DNA of 64,000 bases from Streptomyces sp. HUAS 15-9 (GTDB lineage Bacteria; Actinomycetota; Actinomycetes; Streptomycetales; Streptomycetaceae): NCBI RefSeq assembly GCF_025642155.1, contig NZ_CP106798.1, positions 3,038,001 through 3,102,000 of the forward strand, read 5' to 3'. Numbering within the stretch: the stretch's first letter is position 1; each line of letters begins with the position of its first letter. A program made the translations under genes and the position numbers. Under the pieces are notes generated by a model that was not told the DNA's origin, did no database searches, and worked only from the letters and a program-made list of their open reading frames with translations. Positions 1-9,084 of this stretch are shown here, piece after piece.

Positions 1-855
1 GCCGGTGGTCTGCGACCCGTGGAAGAGGCCCGCACCGGTCAGACCGCCCGAGCCGATCGCGATGCGGGCCTGGTTGGTGTTGTAGCCGACGCCCGCGGGG
101 TCGAGGTCCGGGTTGGCGAAGGCCGCGAAGCGGTTGAGCTGGTAGTCGTCCAGGATGTGCAGCTGCCAGACGGCGATCGCGCCGAGCGCGCCCGTGCCGA
201 GCAGGCCGAAGACCCAGCGGTTGGAGGCGCCGGAGGCGAGCAGCACGCCCAGGATGATGATCACCATGACCATGACCGAGCCGAGGTCGGGCATGAGCAG
301 CACGATCAGGATCGGTACGGCGGCCAGGCCCAGGGCCTGCAGAACCGTGCGGTGGTCGGGGTACTTCTTGTCACCGGCGTCCACCCGGGCCGCCAGTATC
401 ATCGCCATCCCCAGGATGATCGTGATCTTCACGAACTCCGAGGGCTGGAGCGAGAAGCCGCCGCCGAGCACGATCCAAGAGTGCGCGCCGTTGACGGTCG
501 AGCCGAGCGGTGTGAGCACCAGCAGGATGCCGAACACCGAGATGCCGTAGAGGATCGGCACGGCCGTGCGCAGGGTGCGGTGGCCGAGCCAGAGCGTGCC
601 GACCATCAGGGCGAGCCCGATGCCGGTGTTCATGACGTGCCGGAGCAGGAAGTAGTACGGGTCGCCCTGGTTGATCTCGGTGCGGTTGCGGGTCGCGGAG
701 TACACCAGCAGCGAGCCGAGCAGGGACAGGGCGAGCGACGCCAGCAGTATCGGCCAGTCCAGGCGGCGGGCCAGCGAGTCGCGGGCGAAGAGCCGGGTCC
801 AGCCGGCGCGCGCGGGGCCGTATCCGGAGACGGAGAAGCTGTTCGCGCCGGTCAT
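1..855 (-). CDS. rodA: RodA, SEDS peptidoglycan polymerase (3' end outside window)
   Basis: Membrane glycosyltransferase that polymerises lipid II during lateral-wall and spore-wall synthesis, working with the transpeptidase PBP2 encoded just upstream. The frame is open for 285 codons from the ATG at 855 to the window edge, so about the first 70 percent of a roughly 400-residue protein is visible. It shows repeated hydrophobic helices and the family's signature stretch SLQPSEFVKI, followed by a MPDLGS segment typical of FtsW/RodA/SpoVE. The ATG overlaps the mrdA stop codon in an ATGA arrangement, which implies translational coupling. Assignment to RodA rather than FtsW rests on the mre/PBP2 neighbourhood. 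Truncation is only the window boundary. Confidence 0.93.
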   Translation of the reverse strand, partial: MTGANSFSVSGYGPARAGWTRLFARDSLARRLDWPILLASLALSLLGSLLVYSATRNRTEINQGDPYYFLLRHVMNTGIGLALMVGTLWLGHRTLRTAVPILYGISVFGILLVLTPLGSTVNGAHSWIVLGGGFSLQPSEFVKITIILGMAMILAARVDAGDKKYPDHRTVLQALGLAAVPILIVLLMPDLGSVMVMVIIILGVLLASGASNRWVFGLLGTGALGAIAVWQLHILDDYQLNRFAAFANPDLDPAGVGYNTNQARIAIGSGGLTGAGLFHGSQTTG

Positions 856-3101
856 GTGAGCGTCCTCCGGCTTCCTCCGCGGCGACGGCGCCTGCGGGTG
901 TTGCTGTTGCCGGTCTCCGGCGAGGCGGTGGTCGCGGCGGGCAGCGACGCGTCCGGTGAGGGCGATCCCGACGGGGTGGCCTGGATGTCCTTGGCCGGGT
1001 CCTTGGACATCTTCGGGGACTTGATCGTGCCGTCGGTGCGGACCTTCGGGAGGTTCTTCTCCGGCGTGGGCAGCAGGGCCTTCTTGTTGTCGACGGAGCC
1101 GTCCGGCTGGACGCCGTACATCGCGCTGTAGATGTTGCGCACGGCCTCACCGGAGGCGCCGGAACCCGTACCGGCCTGGGCAATGGTCATGATGACCGTG
1201 TAGTCCTTGGAGTAGGTGGCCAGCCAGGACGTGGTCTGCTTGCCGTAGACCTCGGCGGTACCGGTCTTGGCGTGCAGGGCGATCTTGTCCTGCGGCCAGC
1301 CGCCGAACTTCCAGGCGGCGGTACCGCGGGTGATGACGCCCGCGAAGGCGTCGTTCATGCCCTTGAGGGTGGCCTTGCCGACCGGCAGCCTGCCGGATTT
1401 CCTGGGCTTGATCTCCTGGACAGACCTGCCGTCGGCGCTGATGACCGCCTTGCCGATGGTCGGGTGGTACATGGTGCCGCCGTTGGCCACGGCGCCGTAG
1501 ATCACGGCCTCCTGGATCGGCGTGACGAGGGTGTCGCCCTGGCCGATGGAGTAGTTGATCTCGTCACCCTCGCGCATCTTGTTGCCTTCGAGGCAGTTCT
1601 CGTACGCGATCTTCTCGACGTACGAGCCGTCCTTCTTGCCGGACTTGCACCAGGCGTCCTTGTTGGCCTTCCAGTAGTTGAGCTTCCACTGGCGGTCCGG
1701 GACACGGCCGGTGACCTCGTTGGGCAGGTCGACGCCGGTCTCCTTGCCGAGGCCGAACTGGTGGGCGGTCTTGAAGAACCAGTCCTTGGGCTGGCCCTTC
1801 TTGGGGTTGATGCCGCCGTCCCTCTTCCACTCGCGGTCGGCGAGGCCGTAGAAGACGGTGTCGCAGGAGACCTCCAGCGCCCGGCCGAGCGAGATCGGGC
1901 CGAAGTTCTCACCCTCGAAGTTCTTGAAGACCTGGCCGCCGACAGAGTACGAACTGGTGCACGGATAGCCGCCGTCCCACACGTAACCGGCCTGGACCGC
2001 GGCGGCCGTGGAGACCACCTTGAACGTCGAACCCGGCGCCGCCTGACCCTGTATGGCCCTGTTGAGCAGCGGGTAGTCCGAGTTCTTGCCGGTGAGCTTC
2101 TTGTAGTCCTTGGCGGAGATGCCGCCGACCCAGACGTTCGGGTCGTAGTTGGGCGCGGACGCCATGGCGACGATCCGGCCGGTCTTGGCCTCCATCACGA
2201 CGACGGCGCCGGAGTCGGCCTTGTAGTTCTCCTGGGTGATCTTGTCCCACTGCTGGCGGGCCTTCTTCATCGCCACGTTCAGCTCGTACTCGGCGACCCG
2301 CTGGACGCGGGAGTCGATGCTGGTGACCAGGTTGGAGCCGGGCTCGGCGGCGTCCGCCTTGGCCTTGCCGATGACCCGGCCGAGGTTGTCGACCTCGTAG
2401 CGGGTGACGCCGGCCTTGCCGCGCAGTTCCTTGTCGTACTGGCGCTCAAGGCCGCTGCGGCCGACCATGTCGGAGCGCAGATACGGCGAGTCGGTGTCCT
2501 TGGCCTGCTGGATCTCGTCGTCGGTGACCGGGGAGAGATAGCCGAGGACCTGCGCGGTGTTGGACTTGCCGGGGGCCGGGTAGCGGCGCACGGCCTCCGG
2601 CTCGGCGGTGATGCCGGGGAAGTCCTCGGAGCGCTCGCGGATCTGCAGGGCCTGCTTGGCGGTGGCCTCGTCGGTGATCGGGATCGGCTGGTACGGCGAG
2701 CCGTTCCAGCACGGCTGCGGGGTCTTGGCGTCGCACAGCCGGACCTTCTGCATGATCTCCTCGGGATCCATACCGAGGACCCCGGCCAGCTTGGTGAGCA
2801 CCCCCTTGCCGTCGTCCTTCTGCTTGAGCAGGTCGGTACGGGACGCGGAGACCACCAGACGGGTCTCGTTGTCGGCGATCGGGACCCCGCGCGCGTCCAG
2901 GATCGAGCCGCGCACGGCGGGCTGGACGACCTGCTGGACGTGGTTGCCGGACGCTTCCTTGGCGTAGGCGGCGCCCTCCCGGATCTGCAGGTACCACAGA
3001 CGGCCGCCGAGGGTGCCGAGCAGGGAGAGGACGAGGATCTGGATCACGACGAGCCGGATCTGGACCCGTTGGGTCCGTCCGGTCTCCGGAATGTTAGTCA
3101 T
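852..3101 (-). CDS. mrdA: Penicillin-binding protein 2, elongation transpeptidase
   Basis: Class B PBP that cross-links glycan strands made by RodA. The protein is 749 aa from the ATG at 3101: one N-terminal membrane anchor (about residues 15-35), a dimerisation region, then a transpeptidase domain with the active-site tetrad STFK near residue 357, SCD near 412 and KTGTA near 610. A longer TTG start at 3122 is open, but the bases AAGGA lie just downstream of it and fit better as the ribosome site for the ATG. The C-terminal tail is Pro/Ser/Thr rich and ends in a run of arginines. It is the fourth gene of the mreB-mreC-mreD-mrdA-rodA order, about 135 bp downstream of mreD. Confidence 0.95.
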   Translation of the reverse strand: MTNIPETGRTQRVQIRLVVIQILVLSLLGTLGGRLWYLQIREGAAYAKEASGNHVQQVVQPAVRGSILDARGVPIADNETRLVVSASRTDLLKQKDDGKGVLTKLAGVLGMDPEEIMQKVRLCDAKTPQPCWNGSPYQPIPITDEATAKQALQIRERSEDFPGITAEPEAVRRYPAPGKSNTAQVLGYLSPVTDDEIQQAKDTDSPYLRSDMVGRSGLERQYDKELRGKAGVTRYEVDNLGRVIGKAKADAAEPGSNLVTSIDSRVQRVAEYELNVAMKKARQQWDKITQENYKADSGAVVVMEAKTGRIVAMASAPNYDPNVWVGGISAKDYKKLTGKNSDYPLLNRAIQGQAAPGSTFKVVSTAAAVQAGYVWDGGYPCTSSYSVGGQVFKNFEGENFGPISLGRALEVSCDTVFYGLADREWKRDGGINPKKGQPKDWFFKTAHQFGLGKETGVDLPNEVTGRVPDRQWKLNYWKANKDAWCKSGKKDGSYVEKIAYENCLEGNKMREGDEINYSIGQGDTLVTPIQEAVIYGAVANGGTMYHPTIGKAVISADGRSVQEIKPRKSGRLPVGKATLKGMNDAFAGVITRGTAAWKFGGWPQDKIALHAKTGTAEVYGKQTTSWLATYSKDYTVIMTIAQAGTGSGASGEAVRNIYSAMYGVQPDGSVDNKKALLPTPEKNLPKVRTDGTIKSPKMSKDPAKDIQATPSGSPSPDASLPAATTASPETGNSNTRRRRRRGGSRRTLT

Positions 3102-3236
3102 GGGCGAAGCCCATTCCTTCAAGGGTGGTGGTGGGAGACGGGTGGGCGTTGGTCACTGTGGCTGCCTCCCCCTCTCAGTGTGTACGAGTCATATACGACG
3201 AACCTGTGCGACCGCCCCCGGCCAACTGGCGTGTCC

Positions 3237-3914
3237 TCACAGCCGCTTGACCCCCTTGATGCGGCCGACGCGGGTGGTGCGGGTACGGGCCTTGGTCTTG
3301 AGGCTGCCGAGGCCGCCGCGCTGGCCGCCGATGCGCAGGCCCGTGCCGGAGGAGAGCCAGCCGGAGGAGAGGTCGGTGGCCTTGGTGCCGGAACCGCTCT
3401 CCGAGAGCGGGTCGTTCTCGGCGCGGCGGGCCAGGGCCATGATCCCGGGGACGACGAACGGCGCGAGCAGCAGGTCGTACACGGCGGCCGTGAGCAGCAG
3501 GCTGGCCAGGCCGACATGGCGGGCGGCGGTGTCGCCGACGAGGGCGCCCACGCCCGCGTACAGCATGGTCGAGCCGATCGCCGCGGCGACCACCACGACC
3601 ATGGGGCCGGTGGCCGACTTGAGCCGGCCGTTCTCCGGCTTGATGAGCCCCGCGCCGTAGCCGATGACGCACAGCACCAGGGCGTAGCGGCCGGCGGCGT
3701 GGTCGGCGGGTGGGGCGAGGTCGGCGAGCAGTCCGGCGCCGAAGCCGACGAGGGCGCCGCCCACATGGCCGTACACCATGGCCAGGCCCAGGACGGTGAG
3801 CAGCAGTATGTCGGGCACGGCACCGGGGAGGTGGAGCCGGGACAGCACGCTCACCTGGACGACCAGGGCGACGACCACAAGGGCGGAGGAGAGCAGGATC
3901 CGGTTGACACGCAT
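3237..3914 (-). CDS. mreD: Rod shape-determining membrane protein MreD
   Basis: Polytopic membrane partner of MreC in the elongation complex; in Streptomyces this complex acts mainly in spore-wall synthesis. The protein is 225 aa with about five hydrophobic segments in the first 165 residues, then a basic cytoplasmic tail rich in Gly, Arg and Lys. The tail is longer than in the 160-170 aa enterobacterial MreD. It starts at ATG 3914, 13 bp after the mreC stop, so the two genes are co-transcribed. Identification rests on size, topology and position between mreC and mrdA, since MreD sequences diverge strongly. Confidence 0.9.
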   Translation of the reverse strand: MRVNRILLSSALVVVALVVQVSVLSRLHLPGAVPDILLLTVLGLAMVYGHVGGALVGFGAGLLADLAPPADHAAGRYALVLCVIGYGAGLIKPENGRLKSATGPMVVVVAAAIGSTMLYAGVGALVGDTAARHVGLASLLLTAAVYDLLLAPFVVPGIMALARRAENDPLSESGSGTKATDLSSGWLSSGTGLRIGGQRGGLGSLKTKARTRTTRVGRIKGVKRL

Positions 3915-3927
3915 GGGGATTCAGCTC

Positions 3928-4869
3928 CTACTGCTGTTGCTCGTCGGTGGCGGTCGCGTCGGCGGACGGGGTGACGGTGACGGTCACCGTCGGGGTGGGG
4001 GTCGGCTTGGGCTTGGCCGGGAGCACCTCGTCGCGCGGGTCCTTCTTCGGGGCCTCGACGACGACGCCGACGATGTCGAGCTTGGTGAAGCCGACGAACG
4101 GCGTGACGTAGAGGGTACGGGTCAGGCCGCCGCCGGAGGGGTCGACCTTGGAGACGACGCCGACCGGGACGCCGGGCACGAAGGGCTTGTCGGCCTGGGA
4201 GCCGAAGGTGATGAGCCGGTCGCCCTTCTTCACCTCCGCCTTGCCGTTGAGGAGTTCGACGCGCAGCGGGCGGTCGCCCTGTCCGGAGGCGAAGCCGAGC
4301 TCGTCGCTGCCCTCCATACGGGTGCCGACGGTGAAGTCGGGGTCGTTGGCGAGCAACACCGTGGAGGCGTCCGGGCCGACGGTGGTGACGCGCCCGACGA
4401 GGCCGTCGCCGTTGAGCACGGTCATGTCCCGTTTGATGCCGTCGTTGGCGCCGACGTCGATGGTGATGGTCCAGGAGAAGCCCTGGGCCGCCCCTATGGC
4501 GATGACCTGGGCGCCCTTGATGCCGTACTGACCCTCGCCGGCCATCTTCAGCATCTTGTCGAGCTGCCCCAGGCGGCTGCGGTTGCGGTCGTCGCTGCCG
4601 AGCTTCGCCTTGAGGGCCGCGTTCTCCTTCTCCAGTTTCGCCAGCCGGTCGTGCCGTTCACCCGAGTTGCGGATGGCGGAGACGGCGTTGCCGACGGGAT
4701 CGACCGCCGACGACACCCCGTTCTCGATCGGACCGAAGACCGCGGCCGCGGCCTGTCGGGCACCGTCGACCGGGGAGTTCTGGCCGCCGCGGATATCCAC
4801 CGTGATCAGCGCGAACGCGATGGCGATCAACAGCACCAGGAGCAGCCGGCTCTCTTTCGTGTCCCTCAC
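3928..4869 (-). CDS. mreC: Rod shape-determining protein MreC
   Basis: Bitopic scaffold of the elongasome that links MreB and MreD to PBP2 and RodA in the periplasmic space. The 313-aa product has a short cytoplasmic start, one transmembrane helix (about residues 9-27), a coiled-coil stretch around residues 70-115 rich in Lys, Glu and Leu, and the beta-barrel MreC domain with the conserved DGLVGRV motif. It ends in a low-complexity Pro/Thr/Val tail, which is common in actinobacterial MreC. It sits 116 bp downstream of mreB, and a strong hairpin lies in that gap, so mreCD may be expressed at a lower level than mreB. Confidence 0.94.
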   Translation of the reverse strand: MRDTKESRLLLVLLIAIAFALITVDIRGGQNSPVDGARQAAAAVFGPIENGVSSAVDPVGNAVSAIRNSGERHDRLAKLEKENAALKAKLGSDDRNRSRLGQLDKMLKMAGEGQYGIKGAQVIAIGAAQGFSWTITIDVGANDGIKRDMTVLNGDGLVGRVTTVGPDASTVLLANDPDFTVGTRMEGSDELGFASGQGDRPLRVELLNGKAEVKKGDRLITFGSQADKPFVPGVPVGVVSKVDPSGGGLTRTLYVTPFVGFTKLDIVGVVVEAPKKDPRDEVLPAKPKPTPTPTVTVTVTPSADATATDEQQQ

Positions 4870-4935
4870 GTGCGGCGGCCGTGCCCTTCCTCATTGGAAT
4901 GGAGTTTGTGGGAGCTAATGCCTCTATATCAACGA

Positions 4936-4971
4936 TCCGCCGTACGAGAGGAGATCATCTCGTACGGCGGA
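4936..4971 (-). terminator. Hairpin between mreB and mreC (attenuator-like)
   Basis: A perfect 14-bp inverted repeat (arms 4936-4949 and 4958-4971, loop 8 nt) lies 15 bp past the mreB stop and about 67 bp before the mreC start. There is no T-run, as usual for Streptomyces terminators. Its position inside an operon suggests partial termination, giving much mreB mRNA and less mreCD read-through. The structure is seen directly; the effect on expression is inferred. Confidence 0.7.
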
Positions 4972-4985
4972 ATCGAAGAGTTACG

Positions 4986-6017
4986 TCATCTGCGCGGCTG
5001 GGCGTCCAGCACCTGCTGGAGCGCCTCGAACTCCTCGACGCACTTGCCGGAGCCGAGCGCGACGCTGTCCAGCGGGTCCTCGGCGATATGGATCGGCATG
5101 CCGGTCTCGCGGCGCAGCCGCTCGTCGAGACCGCGCAGCAGGGCGCCGCCGCCGGTCAGAACGATTCCTCGGTCCATGATGTCGCCGGACAGCTCCGGCG
5201 GACACTTGTCGAGCGTCGTCTTGACGGCGTCGACGATCGCGTTGACCGGCTCCTCGATCGCCTTGCGGACCTCGGCGGCCGAGATGACCACGGTCTTCGG
5301 CAGTCCGGACACCAGGTCCCGGCCGCGGATCTCGGTGTGCTGGTCGTCGTCGAGGTCGTACGCCGAACCGATCGTGATCTTGATCTGTTCGGCCGTCCGC
5401 TCACCGAGGAGGAGCGAGTACTCCTTCTTGATGTGCTGGATGATCGCGTTGTCGAGTTCGTCGCCCGCGACGCGGATGGACTGGGCGGTGACGATGCCGC
5501 CGAGCGAGATGACCGCGACCTCCGTGGTGCCGCCGCCGATGTCCACCACCATGTTGCCCGTGGCCTCGTGGACCGGCAGGCCTGAGCCGATGGCCGCGGC
5601 CATGGGCTCCTCGATGATGTGCACCTGGCGGGCGCCGGCCTGGGACGACGCCTCGATGACGGCGCGGCGCTCGACGCCGGTGATGCCGGAGGGCACGCAG
5701 ACGACGACGCGCGGCCTGGCGAGATACCGCCGCTTGTGGATCTTCAGAATGAAGTAGCGCAGCATCCGCTCGGTGATCTCGAAGTCGGCGATGACGCCGT
5801 CCTTGAGCGGCCGTACGGCAACGATGTTGCCGGGGGTCCGCCCGATCATCTTCTTCGCTTCCGCGCCGACCGCCAGGATGCCACCGGTGTTGGTGTTGAT
5901 CGCGACGACGGACGGCTCGTTGAGTACGATCCCGCGACCCCTGACGTACACCAGCGTGTTGGCGGTCCCGAGGTCGACAGCCATGTCACGGCCGATGAAC
6001 GACATTGAGTTCCCCAT
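4986..6017 (-). CDS. mreB: Actin-like cytoskeletal protein MreB
   Basis: ATP-binding actin homologue that forms membrane-associated filaments directing wall synthesis. From the ATG at 6017 the protein is 343 aa, the usual length. It shows the phosphate-1 motif [10 protein letters not shown] near the start, the phosphate-2 region [10 protein letters not shown] and the adenosine motif [10 protein letters not shown]. An alternative ATG at 6005 has the closer GGGGAA ribosome site and would give 339 aa; an upstream extension to 6098 lacks family similarity and is rejected. It is the first gene of the mre operon and is preceded by a long non-coding region that probably holds its promoters. Confidence 0.95.
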   Translation of the reverse strand: MGNSMSFIGRDMAVDLGTANTLVYVRGRGIVLNEPSVVAINTNTGGILAVGAEAKKMIGRTPGNIVAVRPLKDGVIADFEITERMLRYFILKIHKRRYLARPRVVVCVPSGITGVERRAVIEASSQAGARQVHIIEEPMAAAIGSGLPVHEATGNMVVDIGGGTTEVAVISLGGIVTAQSIRVAGDELDNAIIQHIKKEYSLLLGERTAEQIKITIGSAYDLDDDQHTEIRGRDLVSGLPKTVVISAAEVRKAIEEPVNAIVDAVKTTLDKCPPELSGDIMDRGIVLTGGGALLRGLDERLRRETGMPIHIAEDPLDSVALGSGKCVEEFEALQQVLDAQPRR

Positions 6018-6622
6018 CAGGATTCGTCTGGCCTTCCCACGAGCTTTTGAGGGCTTTTCAGGTAGGCGAGGTGGGTGCTGTGACGTGAAGGCTTCCATCG
6101 TAGACGCGCCTGCACGAACACTGCGCGAGGGTCTTCGCCATTGTCAGCATGCGGTGCGCCGCCTCGCTTCTGGAGACGGCCCAACGGGGGCACTCGTTCC
6201 CCCGATCGCCACGCATATGCCAATCGACGGCTGAAAACGTACGCCCGCCGCAGGTCAGCCGGGCCGACCGAACTGACACGCCATCAAAAAAATCCACGAA
6301 AATTTGCCGCCCCGACCCGCCGGAAACCGCTCCCCGCAGGCCTTCACCGAGGCCCACGGCAATGTGCCCGCAACACAACGGACCACACCCATCCCGACCA
6401 CCCGGCGCAAAAGCCACCCCGCCCCACGGCCCCGCCACACCAAGTCCCCGACTCGCCAAGCCGACCGCCCCGCCGGACAATGCGCACCCACAACCACGGG
6501 ACGACGCCCGTCGAGGCGGCCGACCCTTCGGACCGCGAACCACCAGGCGACCCGGATCCGCAGGCTGCCGCCCGCAGCCGGACGGTCCAGGGAGTGAGTC
6601 AGTGCCGGCGGGCCCCGGAGGG
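6018..6622. other. Non-coding region between ndk and mreB
   Basis: About 600 bp between the ndk stop and the mreB start. Both flanking genes are on the minus strand, so this is the ndk downstream region plus the mreB promoter and leader. It contains a locally A/T-rich patch at about 6284-6304, unusual for this genome and a plausible core promoter or UP-like element. Open frames on both strands lack family similarity and ribosome sites. I see no clear hairpin terminator for ndk. Confidence 0.5.
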
Positions 6623-7036
6623 TTACGCGTGGCCGGGGAAGAAGATCTTGACCTCTCGTTCCGCCGACTCCTCCGAGTCGGAGGCGTGGATCAGGTTCTC
6701 GCGGACGATGACGCCGTAGTCGCCGCGGATGGAGCCGGGCGCCGCGGCGATCGGGTCGGTGGGGCCGGCCAGGGCGCGCAGGCCCTCGATGACGCGCTCG
6801 CCCTCGACGATCAGCGCGACCACCGGGCCGGAGGCCATGAACTCGACGAGGGGCTCGTAGAACGGCTTGCCCTTGTGCTCACCGTAGTGCTGCTCCAGCG
6901 TTTCCTGGTCCAGCGTGCGCAGCTCCAGCGCGGTGATCTGCCAGCCGGCCTTCCGCTCGATACGGCTGATGATCTCGCCGGTCAGGCCGCGACGAACGGC
7001 GTCGGGCTTGAGGAGGACGAGGGTGCGCTGGGTCAC
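6623..7036 (-). CDS. ndk: Nucleoside diphosphate kinase
   Basis: Transfers the gamma-phosphate from ATP to nucleoside diphosphates through a phosphohistidine, balancing NTP and dNTP pools. The product is 137 aa, the standard length. The N-terminus reads TQRTLVLLKPDAVRRG, as in the family, and the catalytic histidine lies in the motif NLIHASDSEESAEREV. The start is the ATG at 7036, preceded by AGAAGGA. It stands alone on the minus strand, 64 bp from the DUF4233 gene. Confidence 0.97.
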   Translation of the reverse strand: MTQRTLVLLKPDAVRRGLTGEIISRIERKAGWQITALELRTLDQETLEQHYGEHKGKPFYEPLVEFMASGPVVALIVEGERVIEGLRALAGPTDPIAAAPGSIRGDYGVIVRENLIHASDSEESAEREVKIFFPGHA

Positions 7037-7100
7037 GGGAAGGCTCCTTCTGACTGACGTGTGCGGTGGGACGAGGTTACAGGGCGTGTCCGGGCACCTG

Positions 7101-7460
7101 TTACGCAGCGTCAGGTGTAGTGGGCGACCCGGCCTGCGCAGCGAAGCGGGCCTTCGCCTCGTCGATCTTTCTTCCGTAGTGCACGGAAGCCCACCACAGC
7201 GCCGCGAACAGCACCCCCATGAAGTACATCGTGGGGACGAACACCCCGGAGGCGATCAGCGCGAGCTGGAGGCCCCAGCCGAGGGCCACCCCGCCGGGGC
7301 GCGTCACCACACCGCACAGGACCACGCACAGGAACATCGCGATCCCGCTGACCGTCCACACCGTGGTCGTCGACAGGTCCGGGTCCTTCATCGCCACAAG
7401 CCCGGCGAAGCCGATGACGAAGAGCTCGCCGATCAGGGTCGAGGAGCAGAGCGTACGCAT
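7101..7460 (-). CDS. DUF4233 family membrane protein
   Basis: A 119-aa integral membrane protein with four predicted helices in an otherwise short sequence, followed by a charged C-terminal tail. The start is the ATG at 7460, preceded by a strong GAGGAG ribosome site and only 11 bp after the folC stop, so it is co-transcribed with folC. Small four-helix proteins of this family sit next to folC in many actinobacteria; the function is unknown. It has no catalytic motif I can recognise. The surrounding open frame runs antisense and out of frame through folC and was ignored. Confidence 0.8.
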   Translation of the reverse strand: MRTLCSSTLIGELFVIGFAGLVAMKDPDLSTTTVWTVSGIAMFLCVVLCGVVTRPGGVALGWGLQLALIASGVFVPTMYFMGVLFAALWWASVHYGRKIDEAKARFAAQAGSPTTPDAA

Positions 7461-7471
7461 GATTCTCCTCC

Positions 7472-8986
7472 TCAGCCCTTGCCCAGCAGCAGACGGGCCT
7501 CGCCCACCGTGATGACCGATCCGGTGACCAGCACACCGCCGCCCGCGAACTCGCCCTCCTCCTCGGCCAGCGTGATCGCGGCCTCCAGGGCGTCGGGCAG
7601 CCGCGGCTCGACCTGCACCCGATCCTCGCCGAACACCTCGACGGCGACCGCGGCCAGCTCGTCCGCGTCCATCGCACGGTGACTGGAGTTCTGCGTGACG
7701 ACGATCTCCGCGAAGATCGGTTCGAAGGCCTCCAGGAGCCCGCGCACGTTCTTGTCGCCGCTCGCGCCCACGACCCCGATCAGCCGGCTGAAGTCGAAGG
7801 CCTCGCCGATCGCCTCGGCCGTCGCCCGCGCGCCCGCCGGGTTGTGCGCGGCGTCCAGGACGATCGTCGGCGAGTGCCGTACGACCTCCAGGCGGCCGGG
7901 CGAGGAGACCGCGGCGAAGGCCTTGCGGACGGTGTCGATGTCCAGCGACTCGGCGTGCTGCGCGCCGACGCCGAAGAACGCCTCCACCGCGGCGAGCGCC
8001 ACGGCCGCGTTGTGCGCCTGGTGGGCGCCGTGCAGCGGGAGGTACACCTCGGGGTACTCGCCGCCCAGGCCACGCAGGGTGAGGAGCTGGCCGCCCACGG
8101 CGATCCGGCGGTCCACCACGCCGAACTCCAGGCCCTCCCGGGCCACCGTCGCGTCGACCTCGACCGCCTTCTTCAGCAGCACCTGCGCCGCGTCCACCGG
8201 CTGCTGGGCCAGGATGACCGTCGCGTCCTGCTTGACGATGCCGGCCTTCTCCGCGGCGATCTCGGCGGGGGTCTCGCCGAGCCGGTCCGTGTGGTCCAGG
8301 TCGATGGGGGTGACCACGGCGACGTCGCCGTCGATCACGTTCGTCGCGTCCCAGCTGCCGCCCATCCCGACCTCGACCACGGCCACGTCGATGGGCGCGT
8401 CCGCGAACGCGGCGTACGCCATGCCGGTGAGCACCTCGAAGAACGAGAGCCGGAACTCCTGCAGGGCGTCGACCATCTCGATGTACGGCTTGATGTCCTG
8501 GTACGTCTCGATGAACCGCTCGGCGGAGATCGGCGCGCCGTCCAGGCTGATGCGCTCGGTGACCGACTGCACGTGCGGGGACGTGTAGCGGCCGGTACGC
8601 AGCTCGAAGGCGCCGAGGAGGGCCTCGATCATGCGCGCCGTGGACGTCTTGCCGTTCGTGCCGGTGATGTGGATCGAGGGGTACGACCGCTGCGGATCCC
8701 CCAGCACGTCCATGAGCGCGGCGATGCGGCTGACGGACGGCTCCAGCTTGGTCTCGCCCCAGCGGGTGGCGAGCTCGGCCTCGACCTCGCGCAGGGCCTT
8801 GTCGACCTCGGGGTCCTCGGGCCTCGCGGGTACGTCCGCCTGCGTCTGCCCGCCCTGCGTGCGCAGGGTGCGGCTGCCGGCCTCGATCACCGCGAGGTCC
8901 GGATCGCGGTCGGTCTCCGCCGCGATCATCTCGTCGAAGGAGTCGAGGGGGTCGGGCTGGTCGTTGGTGCCGGGCGCTTCGCTCAC
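7472..8986 (-). CDS. folC: Folylpolyglutamate synthase / dihydrofolate synthase
   Basis: Mur-ligase-family enzyme that adds glutamate to dihydropteroate and further glutamates to folates, using ATP. The 504-aa product has a P-loop ITGTNGKTST near residue 110, the conserved VVEVGMGGSWDATN segment and the C-terminal ligase domain motif LDAAHNPAG. An N-terminal acidic extension of about 60 residues is longer than in E. coli FolC but usual in Streptomyces. It lies downstream of valS on the same strand, separated by a hairpin terminator, and is followed closely by the DUF4233 gene. Confidence 0.95.
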   Translation of the reverse strand: MSEAPGTNDQPDPLDSFDEMIAAETDRDPDLAVIEAGSRTLRTQGGQTQADVPARPEDPEVDKALREVEAELATRWGETKLEPSVSRIAALMDVLGDPQRSYPSIHITGTNGKTSTARMIEALLGAFELRTGRYTSPHVQSVTERISLDGAPISAERFIETYQDIKPYIEMVDALQEFRLSFFEVLTGMAYAAFADAPIDVAVVEVGMGGSWDATNVIDGDVAVVTPIDLDHTDRLGETPAEIAAEKAGIVKQDATVILAQQPVDAAQVLLKKAVEVDATVAREGLEFGVVDRRIAVGGQLLTLRGLGGEYPEVYLPLHGAHQAHNAAVALAAVEAFFGVGAQHAESLDIDTVRKAFAAVSSPGRLEVVRHSPTIVLDAAHNPAGARATAEAIGEAFDFSRLIGVVGASGDKNVRGLLEAFEPIFAEIVVTQNSSHRAMDADELAAVAVEVFGEDRVQVEPRLPDALEAAITLAEEEGEFAGGGVLVTGSVITVGEARLLLGKG

Positions 8987-9022
8987 GACACCAGTCTACG
9001 GAGCGGCACGGACAGACATGGG

Positions 9023-9060
9023 CGAAGGCCCCCGGTGCCGTGTGGCTCCGGGGGCCTTCG
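9023..9060 (-). terminator. Terminator hairpin after valS
   Basis: A perfect 13-bp inverted repeat (arms 9023-9035 and 9048-9060, 12-nt loop) between the valS stop at 9085 and the folC start at 8986. GC-rich stem without a T-run, the usual Streptomyces form. Confidence 0.8.
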
Positions 9061-9084
9061 GTGTCGTACGGACCGTACGGGCGC

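Noticed and set aside
1272-3974. A 900-codon open frame antisense to mrdA and mreD, and many similar long frames across the window
   Set aside because: High GC makes the opposite strand free of stops; the encoded proteins are Gly/Val/Asp/Arg-rich with no family similarity, while the antisense genes have clear motifs.
6058-6543. 161-codon minus-strand frame upstream of mreB
   Set aside because: Low-complexity Gly/Arg composition, no ribosome site, overlaps the likely mreB promoter region.
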